DNA of 64,000 nucleotides, taken from Streptomyces sp. NBC_01439 (GTDB lineage: Bacteria > Actinomycetota > Actinomycetes > Streptomycetales > Streptomycetaceae). A model generated the notes under the pieces. The model saw only the letters and a program-made list of their open reading frames with translations. It ran no database searches and had not been told where the DNA came from. Where the stretch lies: positions 7,985,001-8,049,000 of the forward strand of contig NZ_CP109487.1 of NCBI RefSeq assembly GCF_036227605.1, in the 5' to 3' direction. Below, in pieces: positions 1 to 8,846 of this stretch (position 1 is its first letter; each line of letters begins with the position of its first letter). The translations under genes and the position numbers were made by a program.

Positions 1-2
1 CC

Positions 3-1649
3 GTGGAGCTGCTCACCCGGGCCCACCGGCTCGTCGAACCGGGCACCGCGCCCGAACTGCACGCCACGGTGCTGGAGTGCCTGCTGGACGCCGTCGCCCG
101 CTCGGCCCGCTTCGACCGCCTGCCCGCGCCCGCCGCCGTCGTGGACACCCTCGGCGGCGACGGCGGCGAGCACGGCATACCCGCCCAGCGGCGCGCCGGA
201 CTCCACGCCCGGCTGAGCGACATCGCCACCCTGACGGGCCGGCCCGCAGAAGCCCTGTGGCACCTCGACATCGCCCGCGCACTGCTCGGGAGCCACCCAG
301 CCGACGAGCACGCCGCCCTCGTGGACCTCTGCGCCGTGCACGTGGAGCTGAGCAGGCTCGCCCCCGACCGGCTGCGCACCGCCACCCGGTACGCCCTCAG
401 GGCACTGCACGCCGCCCAGCGCGTCGACCTGCCCGACGTGACCTGCAGGGCCCTGCTGCTGCTCGGGCAGCTGGCCCGGGAACAGGACGAGCCGACGGCC
501 GCGGCCCACTTCCGGCGGGCGCGCGCCATCGCCCTCGCCCGCCGGCTGCCCGTCCCGCGCGTGGCCGCTGACGTCCACCTGGCCATCGTTGCCGCGGGCC
601 ATGACGGCCGGCCCACCGGGATCGAAGGGGCCCGGCGGGAGGCACTGGGCATGGGCCTGCTGCCCCTGGTCCACGACACCGGTTTCGTCCTCGCGCTGGA
701 CCGGATCCAGCACGGCCGGTTCGAGGAGGCCCGGGACCGGATCCGGGAAGCCGCCGCCGATGCCTCGCGCCTCGGACTGGGCCGCCCGCTGGCCATGCTG
801 CGGCTCGCCGAAGCCGTACGGTACGCCCACCAGGGTCGCCGCGCCGAGATGCGCGGAGCACTGGAGCGACTGGCCCCGCTGTTGGACGCGGCACCCGGCG
901 TGCGCGCGATGTCGTACGGGCTGGCCCGCGCGTTCTGCTCGCTGCTGGAGGAACGGCACGAGGCCGCCGGGCAGGAGTTCGCGCAGGCACTCGCCTACGA
1001 CGCGGAGAACCCCGCGATGGGAGGGTTCGGCAAGCACGGCATCATCCTGCTGCTCGGGGTACTGGAGGGCCGCATGGGCCGGCGCCACCACGCCGAGGTC
1101 ACCCTGGCGAGCGCCGGTGCCACCCGCTGGAACCACCAGTTCACCGGCCTCGCACACGCCGTGCTGCTCGGCCGCGAGGGCCGCCCCGACGAGGCGACGG
1201 CCGCCGCGGTCAAGGCACTCGAAGCGGCCGAACCCTTCCCCGTGGCGCGCAGGCTGTGCTTGCGCCTCGTCGCGCAGTCGGCGTACGACGACGGCTGGGG
1301 CACGCCGGTCGAGTGGCTGCGCGAAGCGGAGGAGTACTTCCACGAGGCCGGCCTCCAGGCGGTCGCCGGAGCCAGCCGGGCGCTGCTGCGCGGGATGGGC
1401 GCGTCGGTCCGGCAACGGCGCACGGGCACCGAGCGGGTGCCGCCGGACCTGCGCCGCTGCGGGATCACCGTCCGCGAGTTCGAGGTGGCCCGGCTGGTCG
1501 CCGAGCGCATCAGCAACAAGGACATCGCCGGCCGTCTGCACATCTCGCTGCGCACCGTCGAGAAGCACGTCGCGAGCCTCCTGCAGAAGACCGGCCACCC
1601 GAACCGAACGGCCTTCGCCACCGCCACCCGCGACCTGGTGGCCTCGTAG
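3..1649 (+). CDS. LuxR-family transcriptional regulator, 5' end outside the window
   Basis: The frame is open from the left edge to the TAG at 1647-1649, so only the last 548 or so residues are present and the true start probably lies upstream. The last 65 residues form a LuxR/GerE helix-turn-helix ('TVREFEVARLVAERISNKDI', 'LHISLRTVEKHVASLLQK'). The preceding 480 residues are Ala/Arg/Leu-rich helices of the kind seen in the TPR-like middle region of large LuxR (LAL) regulators. The N-terminal P-loop ATPase expected in that family would lie outside the window. The gene converges on the lanthipeptide exporter with 14 bases between stops, so any regulatory link to that locus is inference from proximity. 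A DNA-binding activator is likely; its target is unknown. Confidence 0.85.
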   Translation: MELLTRAHRLVEPGTAPELHATVLECLLDAVARSARFDRLPAPAAVVDTLGGDGGEHGIPAQRRAGLHARLSDIATLTGRPAEALWHLDIARALLGSHPADEHAALVDLCAVHVELSRLAPDRLRTATRYALRALHAAQRVDLPDVTCRALLLLGQLAREQDEPTAAAHFRRARAIALARRLPVPRVAADVHLAIVAAGHDGRPTGIEGARREALGMGLLPLVHDTGFVLALDRIQHGRFEEARDRIREAAADASRLGLGRPLAMLRLAEAVRYAHQGRRAEMRGALERLAPLLDAAPGVRAMSYGLARAFCSLLEERHEAAGQEFAQALAYDAENPAMGGFGKHGIILLLGVLEGRMGRRHHAEVTLASAGATRWNHQFTGLAHAVLLGREGRPDEATAAAVKALEAAEPFPVARRLCLRLVAQSAYDDGWGTPVEWLREAEEYFHEAGLQAVAGASRALLRGMGASVRQRRTGTERVPPDLRRCGITVREFEVARLVAERISNKDIAGRLHISLRTVEKHVASLLQKTGHPNRTAFATATRDLVAS

Positions 1650-1663
1650 GCCGTGGGCCCGGT

Positions 1664-3244
1664 TCACGAGAGGCGGGCCAGCGGGTGTCCGGCCGCCAGG
1701 GTCACCACGCGGTCGAAGCGGCCGTCGAGGTCCTCGTCCCCGTGGTGCACGACGAGCAGCGCCCGCCCGGCGGTCCGCTCGCGCAGCAGCCGGAACACCA
1801 GTTCCCTGCCGCGGTCGTCGAGGTTCGCGAACGGCTCGTCGGCGAGGTAGACGTCCGCGTCCTCGCACAGCAGCGCGGCGACCCCGACGCGTTGGCGTTG
1901 ACCCGAGGACAGTTCCGAGGGCAGCTGGTCGGCCGACGCGTCCAGGTCGAGCGCGGCGCGCAGCCGCTCGTCCGGGACGAGGTCGCGCACCGGCAGCGGG
2001 GGCAGGTTCACCGGAGCGGTCAGACTCGCCACCCGGGCCGGCAGGGTGACCGACCCGGCATCGGGGGCGAGCGTCCCGGCGATGATGTGCAGCAGGGTGG
2101 TCTTCCCGCAGCCGTTGGGGCCGCGCAGCAGCACGTGCTCGCCGGCGTGCAGCTCGAAGGTGTCGAACGAGACCCCGGCCACCTCGCTCTTCCCGGCTCC
2201 GGCCCCGGCCCCGGCCCGGTCCTCGTCGGCGCCGCCGCCGTACACGACGCGGGCTCCGCGGACCCGGACCAGCGCCCCCTCGTCGTGGTAGGGGGTTTCC
2301 CGGGCCTCCCGCAGGGACTCGATCCGTTCGAGGACGGCGGTGCTCCGGCGGACCTGCGGAATCATGTTGATGAGGTCGAACATCCCGGTCACCGCCCGCC
2401 ACAGCGAGTTGACGAAGGCGAGGAAGCTGCCGAAGGACATCCGGCCGGAGAAGACGAAGAAGGCCCCGACGACCATCGAAGCGGTGTCCGACAGGTTCAT
2501 CACCAGGTCGCTGAGGGTCCGCTGGCGCTGCGCCAGCCGGAAGTTGACGAAGGTGATGCCGAGGAAGCCGCGCAGCGCGTCCTGGTTCGCGCGGCGCGTC
2601 CCCGGCAGCAGCGACGGCAGACCGCGCAGGGCGGGAAAGGCCTCCAGGGTCCGCGTCAGCGTGTTGACGTACCGGGCCTCCGCCTCGCGTTCGGGACCGG
2701 TGTTCTCCTCGATCCGCCGGCCCAGCCGGTTGCTCACGAACACCAGCGGCGGCACGATCACCAGCAGGACGAGGCTGGCCTGCCAGGACAAGTACAGCAG
2801 CACCCCCAGGAAGACGACCGAGGCGACCGCCTGGCGCGCGATGCGCAGGGACACGTCGACGGCGGGCAGCACCCCCTGGGACACGTCGTTGTGGATGCGG
2901 CTCACGTACGAGGCGTTGCCCGCCCGCGACACCTTCCGCCCGTCCAGGCCGAGGGCGCGCCCCAGCAGCTGCGTCTCCAGCACCAGCGTGAACGCGTTCT
3001 CGAACCGCTTGCGCCGGCAGGCGACCCAGTACCCGGTGAGGTTGAGGGTCAGCCCGAGCACGAGGTAGGCGAGGCCGAGGACCAGGAACCGCCGCAGGTC
3101 GGCGGTCAGGATCGCCTCGTCGAACAGGGCCTTCAGCAGCAGCGGGTGCAGCAGCGCCTCCAGCCCGCTCGTGGTGGCCTCGGCGACGAGGACCACCACG
3201 AAGGGGGACCGGTGCCCCCGCAGCGTGACCCACAGTTGCCTCAC
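1664..3244 (-). CDS. ABC exporter of class III lanthipeptide locus 1 (LanT-like)
   Basis: A 526-residue half-transporter with an N-terminal membrane domain (hydrophobic segments across roughly residues 10-300) and a C-terminal nucleotide-binding domain. Walker A is 'GPNGCGKTTLL', the signature is 'LSSGQRQRVG' and Walker B is 'VYLADEPFANLDD', so ATPase competence is expected. It probably works as a homodimer exporting the modified lanthipeptide. No N-terminal C39 peptidase domain is seen, as is usual for class III loci, so leader removal must be done by another protease. The GTG start at 3242-3244 overlaps the stop of the synthetase gene by 4 bases (GTGA), which implies translational coupling. 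The domain order and position match RamA/RamB-type exporters, but only one such gene is present. Confidence 0.88.
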   Translation of the reverse strand: MRQLWVTLRGHRSPFVVVLVAEATTSGLEALLHPLLLKALFDEAILTADLRRFLVLGLAYLVLGLTLNLTGYWVACRRKRFENAFTLVLETQLLGRALGLDGRKVSRAGNASYVSRIHNDVSQGVLPAVDVSLRIARQAVASVVFLGVLLYLSWQASLVLLVIVPPLVFVSNRLGRRIEENTGPEREAEARYVNTLTRTLEAFPALRGLPSLLPGTRRANQDALRGFLGITFVNFRLAQRQRTLSDLVMNLSDTASMVVGAFFVFSGRMSFGSFLAFVNSLWRAVTGMFDLINMIPQVRRSTAVLERIESLREARETPYHDEGALVRVRGARVVYGGGADEDRAGAGAGAGKSEVAGVSFDTFELHAGEHVLLRGPNGCGKTTLLHIIAGTLAPDAGSVTLPARVASLTAPVNLPPLPVRDLVPDERLRAALDLDASADQLPSELSSGQRQRVGVAALLCEDADVYLADEPFANLDDRGRELVFRLLRERTAGRALLVVHHGDEDLDGRFDRVVTLAAGHPLARLS

Positions 3245-5925
3245 CGCCCGACCTCGTCCAGCAGGAAGTCGGCCGGGCCTCCCCGGTTGACCCGGTGGAG
3301 CACCCGCAGCACGCCCGCCGAGCCCGTCAGGTAGTCGGTGGAGCAGCGCAGCAGGCCGTCACCGGGCAGTGCCAGCAGGGGCGGCCGGCCCTCGGCGCGG
3401 CGCAGCCCGAAACGGTCCGCGGGCTCGAAGAGGAAGACCTTCCGGACGAAGTCGAGCTGGCGCAGCGCCGTGTCGCGGTACGACCGGTCGCCGGTGAACT
3501 CGGCCGCGTCCAGCAGGGCGTCGGCGACCCCGGTCATACCGAAGGCGTAGCCGGGCATGACCGAGTACCGGACGTCCAGTCCGCGCAGGACGGTCCGGGC
3601 CGCCTCGGTGTCCCCGTAACGCAGCAGCACCTTCAGCACGCCCGCGGAACCGACCTCGACGTACGGCTCCATCGTCCGCTCGTGCTCGAACATGACCGGG
3701 CCGCCCTCGTCGTCGATGGGCTTGGCGTGGGCCATCTCCCAGGCCAGCGCCTCCCGCCCCAGCCGCAGGTAGCGCTCCTCTCCCGTGACCTGGTGCATGC
3801 GCAACAGGAACATCGCGACGCCGGCCTGCCCGAAGCCCAGGCCGGTCAGCGGCCCCTTCGCGGTGAACTCGTTGAGCCAGTGGGCCTGCCCGCCGTCGCG
3901 CTGCGCCGTCTCGTACAGCGCCTGCGCGCACTCCTGCGCCGCGGCGAGGTCGCGGGGGTCGTGGCCGCGCAGGAAGAAGCGCAGGTTCGTCATGCCGACC
4001 CCGGAGAGGCCGTAGTAGAAGGTGTGGTCGCCCTTCTCCACCGCGCGCTCGTTGGCCCGGGTCAGCAGCTCCCTGGCCCGGGCGGCGAGCCCGAGGGAGT
4101 CGGCGGCCCAGGCGATGCCGGACAGGCCGTTCATGAGACCGTCCGGGTAGCGGGCCGGATCGATGTCCGCCAGCCTGCTGCCCAGCCAGGCACGCCACTC
4201 CGGGCGGATCGGGACACCGCTGGCGTGCAGCGCCCACAGGACACCGCTCGCTCCGAAGCCCAGGCTCAGCGGGTTGGTGACGTGTGCGAAGGGGTCGACG
4301 GGGAAGAGCGTGTCGCGATCGGTGTCGGCGGTGGCTTCGACGAACGCGGCCACCCCGGCCTCCGCCTCGGCCAGGGCGAGCTGCTCCTCGACGACCGGGC
4401 GCTGCGGCAGGGCCTCGACGGCGTCGAGCAGGCCGGCCTCGTCCTCCAGGGCCTCCAGCAGGCCGGTGAGGTCCATCCGGTTCCGGGCCAGGTCGGTGAT
4501 GAGCCGGTGCACCCGCTCCGGCCAGCCCAGTCCCTCGGTGATGAAGATCCGGTACAGGTCGAGGACGTCCTCGCGCAGGTACGACATGGCGGCGATCGGG
4601 AAGACGAAGTACGCCATGGTGGAGGCGAGGGCGTACCGGTCGCCCTCCGGCCCGTACGCCTTGAAGCGGTTGCGGGAGAGGCTGAACCCCGGGGTGTAGA
4701 GCTCGACCGGCTTCGCCAGAGCGGCGTCGCCGCCCTCGGCCAGCCGGCAGGCCTCCAGGTCGACGATGGTCACCTCGTAGGTGTCCGGGTCGATGAGCAG
4801 GTTGGCGGCGGTGAAGTCGGCGAGGACCACACCTCGGTCGTGGGCGGCCCCGATCGCGCGGGCCAGCCCGCGGAAGACGGCGAGGAATGTCCGCAGGTAC
4901 TCCCGCGACCGCTCGATGTCGAACCCCGGCCGTGCCAGCGGGTTGCGCTCCAGCAGCACCGAGCGGATGTCGGAGCCCTCGACGAACTCTTCGGCGATGT
5001 AGTGGTGTTCCCAGTGCTGGAACTTGGCGATCGGCGCCGGGTACGAGCCCGCGTCGGCCAGTCGGTTCAGGAACATCCACTCGCGGTCGAGGATGTCCAC
5101 GGCGTCGTGGTCCTGGCGCGGGTTGATGTTGGTGTGCGGCCGGGCCTCCTTGAGCAGCACCGGGCGGTCGTCGTCCGCGGTGTCCTCGGCCGTGTACACG
5201 CCGCCGCTGTTGGAGAACTGGATCGCGCCGGTCACCCGGAAACGGCCCCCGAGCAGGCCGTCCCCCTCGTCCTCGTCGGCGGGCTGCCAGTCGTCGAACG
5301 GCCAGGGCACCCAGGAGGGCTGCGCACGGCCCGGGCGCCGGTCGTCGGGGACGGGCCCGTCCGGTCCGAGGACCTGAGGCAGCCGGCGGCCGAGGACGTC
5401 GACGGTGTGGGTGTCGAGGAACTGGCCGTAGCGGAAGTAGAGGGCCTTGCTGTCCTGGTAGCGCAGGTCCGACAGGACGTAGGCACCTTCGACGCCCTTC
5501 AGGAGGCGGGCGAGGTCCGCCAGGCACGTGCGGAACTCGTCTTCGTCGCGCGGGTAGACGGTGACGAGCTTGCCGCCGCTGCCCCGGGACATGGCCTTGG
5601 AGTTGAGCATCTCGAAGATGTTGAGGTCGAGGGCGATCTTGAAATCGATCTCGCGTTCCGTCAGGTGGCCGATCACCGAGGCGGCGACCTCGCGCACGTG
5701 GCGGTGGCTCGACGAGACGTGGATCTTCCAGCCCTGCGCCGGCAGGTTCTGGTTGTGCCGGAAGCTCCACCAGATGCCGCTGCGGACGAAGCGGTCCCGC
5801 ACCCGCTCGTCGAACGCGGCGAGGAAGTGGTCCGCGTTCGGCTCGTAGAAGACGTCGAGCGGGTCGAAGAACAGTGTGTCGTTCCACGCGAAGAGGAAGC
5901 GGTAGACCCAGCGTTCGTTGCGCAT
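3241..5925 (-). CDS. Class III lanthionine/labionin synthetase LanKC (lyase-kinase-cyclase)
   Basis: An 894-residue fused enzyme expected to phosphorylate Ser/Thr in the precursor at 6039-6164, eliminate the phosphate and cyclise Cys onto the dehydro residues. The N-terminal lyase part (about 1-215) contains 'GWKIHVSSSHRHVREVAAS' and 'DLRYQDSKALYFRYGQF'. The kinase part (about 230-500) contains 'FSNSGGVYTAEDT', the lysine motif 'VLLKEARPH', the catalytic-loop equivalent 'VVLADFTAANLLIDP' and the DFG equivalent 'IVDLEAC'. The cyclase part (about 540-890) keeps the LanC barrel glycine motifs ('YGLSGVG', 'GFGQAGVAMF', 'GMTGVADALLD'). It lacks the Cys-Cys-His zinc ligands of LanC, LanM and LanL ('YVEVGSAGV' stands where WCYG is expected), which places it in class III rather than IV. 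The ATG at 5923-5925 is the first start after the hairpin that separates it from the precursor gene. Confidence 0.93.
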   Translation of the reverse strand: MRNERWVYRFLFAWNDTLFFDPLDVFYEPNADHFLAAFDERVRDRFVRSGIWWSFRHNQNLPAQGWKIHVSSSHRHVREVAASVIGHLTEREIDFKIALDLNIFEMLNSKAMSRGSGGKLVTVYPRDEDEFRTCLADLARLLKGVEGAYVLSDLRYQDSKALYFRYGQFLDTHTVDVLGRRLPQVLGPDGPVPDDRRPGRAQPSWVPWPFDDWQPADEDEGDGLLGGRFRVTGAIQFSNSGGVYTAEDTADDDRPVLLKEARPHTNINPRQDHDAVDILDREWMFLNRLADAGSYPAPIAKFQHWEHHYIAEEFVEGSDIRSVLLERNPLARPGFDIERSREYLRTFLAVFRGLARAIGAAHDRGVVLADFTAANLLIDPDTYEVTIVDLEACRLAEGGDAALAKPVELYTPGFSLSRNRFKAYGPEGDRYALASTMAYFVFPIAAMSYLREDVLDLYRIFITEGLGWPERVHRLITDLARNRMDLTGLLEALEDEAGLLDAVEALPQRPVVEEQLALAEAEAGVAAFVEATADTDRDTLFPVDPFAHVTNPLSLGFGASGVLWALHASGVPIRPEWRAWLGSRLADIDPARYPDGLMNGLSGIAWAADSLGLAARARELLTRANERAVEKGDHTFYYGLSGVGMTNLRFFLRGHDPRDLAAAQECAQALYETAQRDGGQAHWLNEFTAKGPLTGLGFGQAGVAMFLLRMHQVTGEERYLRLGREALAWEMAHAKPIDDEGGPVMFEHERTMEPYVEVGSAGVLKVLLRYGDTEAARTVLRGLDVRYSVMPGYAFGMTGVADALLDAAEFTGDRSYRDTALRQLDFVRKVFLFEPADRFGLRRAEGRPPLLALPGDGLLRCSTDYLTGSAGVLRVLHRVNRGGPADFLLDEVGR

Positions 5926-5992
5926 GTCAGCCTCTGTGATCGTCCTGGGGGCCGCCGGCAGCAGCGGCAGCGGCAGCGGCCATCGGGAACGA

Positions 5993-6033
5993 CGGGTCCG
6001 TGCGGGGGCGCGCCGAGCCCCCGCACGGACCCG
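5993..6033 (-). terminator. Perfect 17-bp hairpin between precursor and synthetase (attenuator or partial terminator)
   Basis: Bases 5993-6009 are exactly complementary to 6017-6033, with a 7-base loop. The hairpin starts 6 bases past the precursor stop codon and lies before the LanKC start. No T-run follows, so partial termination or 3'-end stabilisation of the precursor transcript is more likely than complete termination. It would give more precursor than enzyme. Confidence 0.75.
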
Positions 6034-6038
6034 ACGGG

Positions 6039-6164
6039 TCAGTTCGGGTCGTGCGGCTGGTGCGGAGACTTGCAGCAGTCGCTGCTGCTGCTCGTCAGGC
6101 TGATGGTGGCGGCAGCACTGGGCGTGACGCGGGCCTCCATGTTCTGAAGCTTGAGGACGCTCAT
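6039..6164 (-). CDS. Class III lanthipeptide precursor peptide (locus 1)
   Basis: A 41-residue peptide starting at the ATG 6162-6164, preceded by an excellent ribosome binding site (GAGGAGGTGAT, 5 bases upstream). The leader begins 'MSVLKLQNMEARV', which carries the hydrophobic-x-LQ-x-ME element typical of class III precursors such as RamS/SapB and labyrinthopeptin leaders. The core region 'SLTSSSSDCC' holds six Ser/Thr and two adjacent Cys. It fits the labionin spacing Ser-x2-Ser-x4-Cys (first Cys) and Ser-x2-Ser-x2-Cys (second Cys). The hydrophilic tail 'KSPHQPHDPN' follows. The gene lies immediately upstream of its synthetase and exporter. The exact leader cleavage site and ring pattern are not determinable from sequence. 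Confidence 0.9.
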   Translation of the reverse strand: MSVLKLQNMEARVTPSAAATISLTSSSSDCCKSPHQPHDPN

Positions 6165-6390
6165 CCGGATCACCTCCTCGAAGGTCGGGTGCGCGGGACG
6201 CACGGTGATGTGGATTCCTGGCCGGCCGATCGACAGGACCGACTCAACGCCATCCGTTCCAGCCGCACATGGGCGGTGGCCCCGCATAATCTCCGCCCGC
6301 GCCCCCCACCGAAGCGAGGCCCGGCACGGGGCGGAATGGTGGTGGTTCGCACGCTCCGGTCGGCGGCACCCGATGTGGTAGGGAAGGGCG

Positions 6391-8703
6391 ATGTCAGAGG
6401 CGGTGTCTAGCCTCGGGGGCATGTCTGAGACCTCCACGGGTGCGCCCGACGACGTGAACGGCCCGCTCGACGATCCGCGGTGGACCGTGCAGTGGGCCGA
6501 AGGCCCCGTACCGGACCAGCGGCAGCTGCGACCCCTCATCGGCCACGGCGGCCCGGTGCGGGCGGTGGCCACCGCGATCGTCGACGGCAGACCGGTCGCG
6601 GTCTCGGGCGGCCGGGACGACACCGTGCGCTTCTGGGACCTCGCGACGGGCGGGCAACTCCACGATCCGGTCACCGGTCGTACCGATCCGGTGTCCTCGA
6701 TGACGGCCGAGGTGTTGTCCGTGGCCACGGCGGTTGCCGAGGGCAGGCCCGTGGCCTTCAGCCTGCACGGCGACGACGCGGTCCTGGTGTGGGACCTGGC
6801 CACCGGCCGTGCGGCCGGGGAGTTCGTCGGACTGGTGGAGAGCGCCGTCCTGGACGGGCGCCGGGTCCTCCTCACCCTCGGGGCCGACGGGACCCTGTAC
6901 GTGGGGGACCTGCTCACCGGCCGCCGGGTCACCGCCTTCCCGTCGGCGGCCGGCCTCGCGATGTTGGACGGCCGCCGCGTCGTCCTCACCGTCGACGACA
7001 TCGACGTGGACCGGACGGTGCGCGTGTGGGACCTGGGCACCGGCGATCAGCTGGCCCGGTCGCTGGAGGTGGTGCGGACCGTCGAACTCGACGGACGCGT
7101 GCTCGTCGTCACCGCCCGGGAGCCCGGCCAGGAGGCGCAGCGGCTGTGGGACCTGGCCACCGGCGAGCCGGTGGAGACCCCTTCGGCCGCCGCGGCCCTG
7201 GCCGGCGGCGCGGCCCGGCCCGGCCCGACGACCGTGACGCTCGTGCACGGACGTGCCGTCGCCGTCGGCCTCGACGGCGAGGAGCCCCGCTTCATCGGCC
7301 CCCTGGCCCTCGCCCGTCAGAACGGCGCCCTGGTACGGGCCCGGGCCCGGGAGACCGCGGTGCTGGACGGACGTGCCGTCGCCCTCACCATCGAAGCGGA
7401 CGGATCCCAGCGCATCTGGGACCTGACGGACGACCGGCCGCGCGTGAACGGCACGCGGGTGATCGGTGCCGTCGGCGCGAGTGGCACGGCGCCGGCCTTC
7501 CCGCCCGGCCCGGAGCCGGCAGGGGACCTCTGGCAGCGGATCTCCGGCCGTGGCAACGGTCCTTCCGACGGCGGCGATCAGGTCCTGTTCACCGTGGAGC
7601 AGGACGACACGGTGGTGGTACGGGACCGCGCCACCGGACAGCCCGTGGGCCCGCCGCTGACCGGCCACACCGGCAAGGTCTGGGACGTGGCCACCACCGT
7701 CGTGGACGGGCGGACCGTCGCCGTCACGGCGGGCGCCGACCACACGCTCCGGACCTGGGACCTCACCCGCACCCCTGGGGCTGGGCCGGCCCGGACCGGC
7801 CACACCGGAACGGTTTCGGCGATCACCACAGCCGTTCTCGAGGGGAGCCCGGTGGTCGTTACGGCTGCCGCGGACCGCACCCTGCGCGTCTGGGACCTGA
7901 CCACCGGTCAGCAGGTCACGGACCCCGTGACCGGTCTGGAGGGAGAGGTGACCGCCATGGTCGCATCGGTGGTGGACGGGCGGCCGGTGGTCGTGACCGC
8001 AGGCTCAGGAGACGACCTGCACCTGCTGGATCCGGTGGGCGGGAAACACCTCGGTGAGCCCGTCACCACCCACCACGGCCGGGTGCTGGCCCTGGCGGGT
8101 GCGACCCTGGCCGGCCGGTCCGTCGTGGTCACGGCCGGCAGCGACCGCACCGCGGCGGTCTGGGACCTCGCCACCCGCCGCCCGGTCGGCGAACCGCTCA
8201 CCGGGCACGCCAGCAGGGTGACCACCGTCGCGACGACGGAACTGGCGGGGCGGCCCGTCGCGGTCACCGGAAGCTGGGACAAGACCGTACGGCTGTGGGA
8301 CCTCACCACCGGCCGGCCGATCGGGGAACCGCTGACCGGCCACACCGACTGGGTGACATCGGTGGTCACCACCCTGGTCGACGGCAGGCCCGTGGCGGTC
8401 AGCAGGAGCCGGGACCAGACGGTGCGCCGGTGGGACCTGGCCGCGATGCGGGAGATCGGCGAACCCCTGACCGGCCACACGGATCCGAACGGGCCCCTGG
8501 CCGTCGCCGCCGGGGGCGCCCCGCCGGTGGTGGCCATCGGCCAGGGCCGGGCCGTGCGGTTCTGGGACCCCGCCGTCGGGCGAGAGGTCGGGAAGGAGTA
8601 CGCGCTGCCGCTCCCGGCGGGCGCGCTCGGGTCCGCGCCGGGAGGGCGGCTCGTGGTCGCCTTCGGCCCGGAGCTCATGGTGCTGTGCCCGGCGGCGGGT
8701 TGA
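6391..8703 (+). CDS. WD40-repeat protein, 14 repeats
   Basis: A 770-residue protein made almost entirely of WD40 repeats, with no visible kinase, NTPase, signal peptide or membrane segment. About 14 repeat units can be counted from the recurring 'WDLATG'-like strand, for example 'RLWDLTTGRPIGEPLTGH'. The count fits two seven-bladed beta-propellers. Repeats near the N-terminus are more diverged (one ends 'YVGDLLTG') and those from about residue 390 on are cleaner. Many units carry a 'GRPVAVT' strand, typical of the actinobacterial version. The protein is probably a cytoplasmic interaction scaffold; partners are unknown. The ATG at 6391 has a purine-rich upstream site; the ATG at 6421 in the same frame is an alternative start. 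It is divergent from lanthipeptide precursor 1. Confidence 0.85.
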   Translation: MSEAVSSLGGMSETSTGAPDDVNGPLDDPRWTVQWAEGPVPDQRQLRPLIGHGGPVRAVATAIVDGRPVAVSGGRDDTVRFWDLATGGQLHDPVTGRTDPVSSMTAEVLSVATAVAEGRPVAFSLHGDDAVLVWDLATGRAAGEFVGLVESAVLDGRRVLLTLGADGTLYVGDLLTGRRVTAFPSAAGLAMLDGRRVVLTVDDIDVDRTVRVWDLGTGDQLARSLEVVRTVELDGRVLVVTAREPGQEAQRLWDLATGEPVETPSAAAALAGGAARPGPTTVTLVHGRAVAVGLDGEEPRFIGPLALARQNGALVRARARETAVLDGRAVALTIEADGSQRIWDLTDDRPRVNGTRVIGAVGASGTAPAFPPGPEPAGDLWQRISGRGNGPSDGGDQVLFTVEQDDTVVVRDRATGQPVGPPLTGHTGKVWDVATTVVDGRTVAVTAGADHTLRTWDLTRTPGAGPARTGHTGTVSAITTAVLEGSPVVVTAAADRTLRVWDLTTGQQVTDPVTGLEGEVTAMVASVVDGRPVVVTAGSGDDLHLLDPVGGKHLGEPVTTHHGRVLALAGATLAGRSVVVTAGSDRTAAVWDLATRRPVGEPLTGHASRVTTVATTELAGRPVAVTGSWDKTVRLWDLTTGRPIGEPLTGHTDWVTSVVTTLVDGRPVAVSRSRDQTVRRWDLAAMREIGEPLTGHTDPNGPLAVAAGGAPPVVAIGQGRAVRFWDPAVGREVGKEYALPLPAGALGSAPGGRLVVAFGPELMVLCPAAG

Positions 8704-8846
8704 CTGAAATGGACCGTACCCCTCCGGTAGGTCGGGAGAATCTCAGGAGCAAGAGGCGGTGATCGTCCGTGCGGGCGGGGGTGAGTGAACGGACCCCTGT
8801 CGTAGGGCGGTTCACCGATCCCCCCAGTACCGTGAGAGGCACCACG

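Noticed and set aside
3241..5925. Assignment of locus 1 synthetase to class IV (LanL)
   Set aside because: The Cys-Cys-His zinc ligands of LanL cyclase domains are absent, so class III fits better.
3295..6147. A 950-codon plus-strand frame across LanKC and the precursor
   Set aside because: Antisense shadow of LanKC with no motif; the minus strand has a complete lyase-kinase-cyclase.
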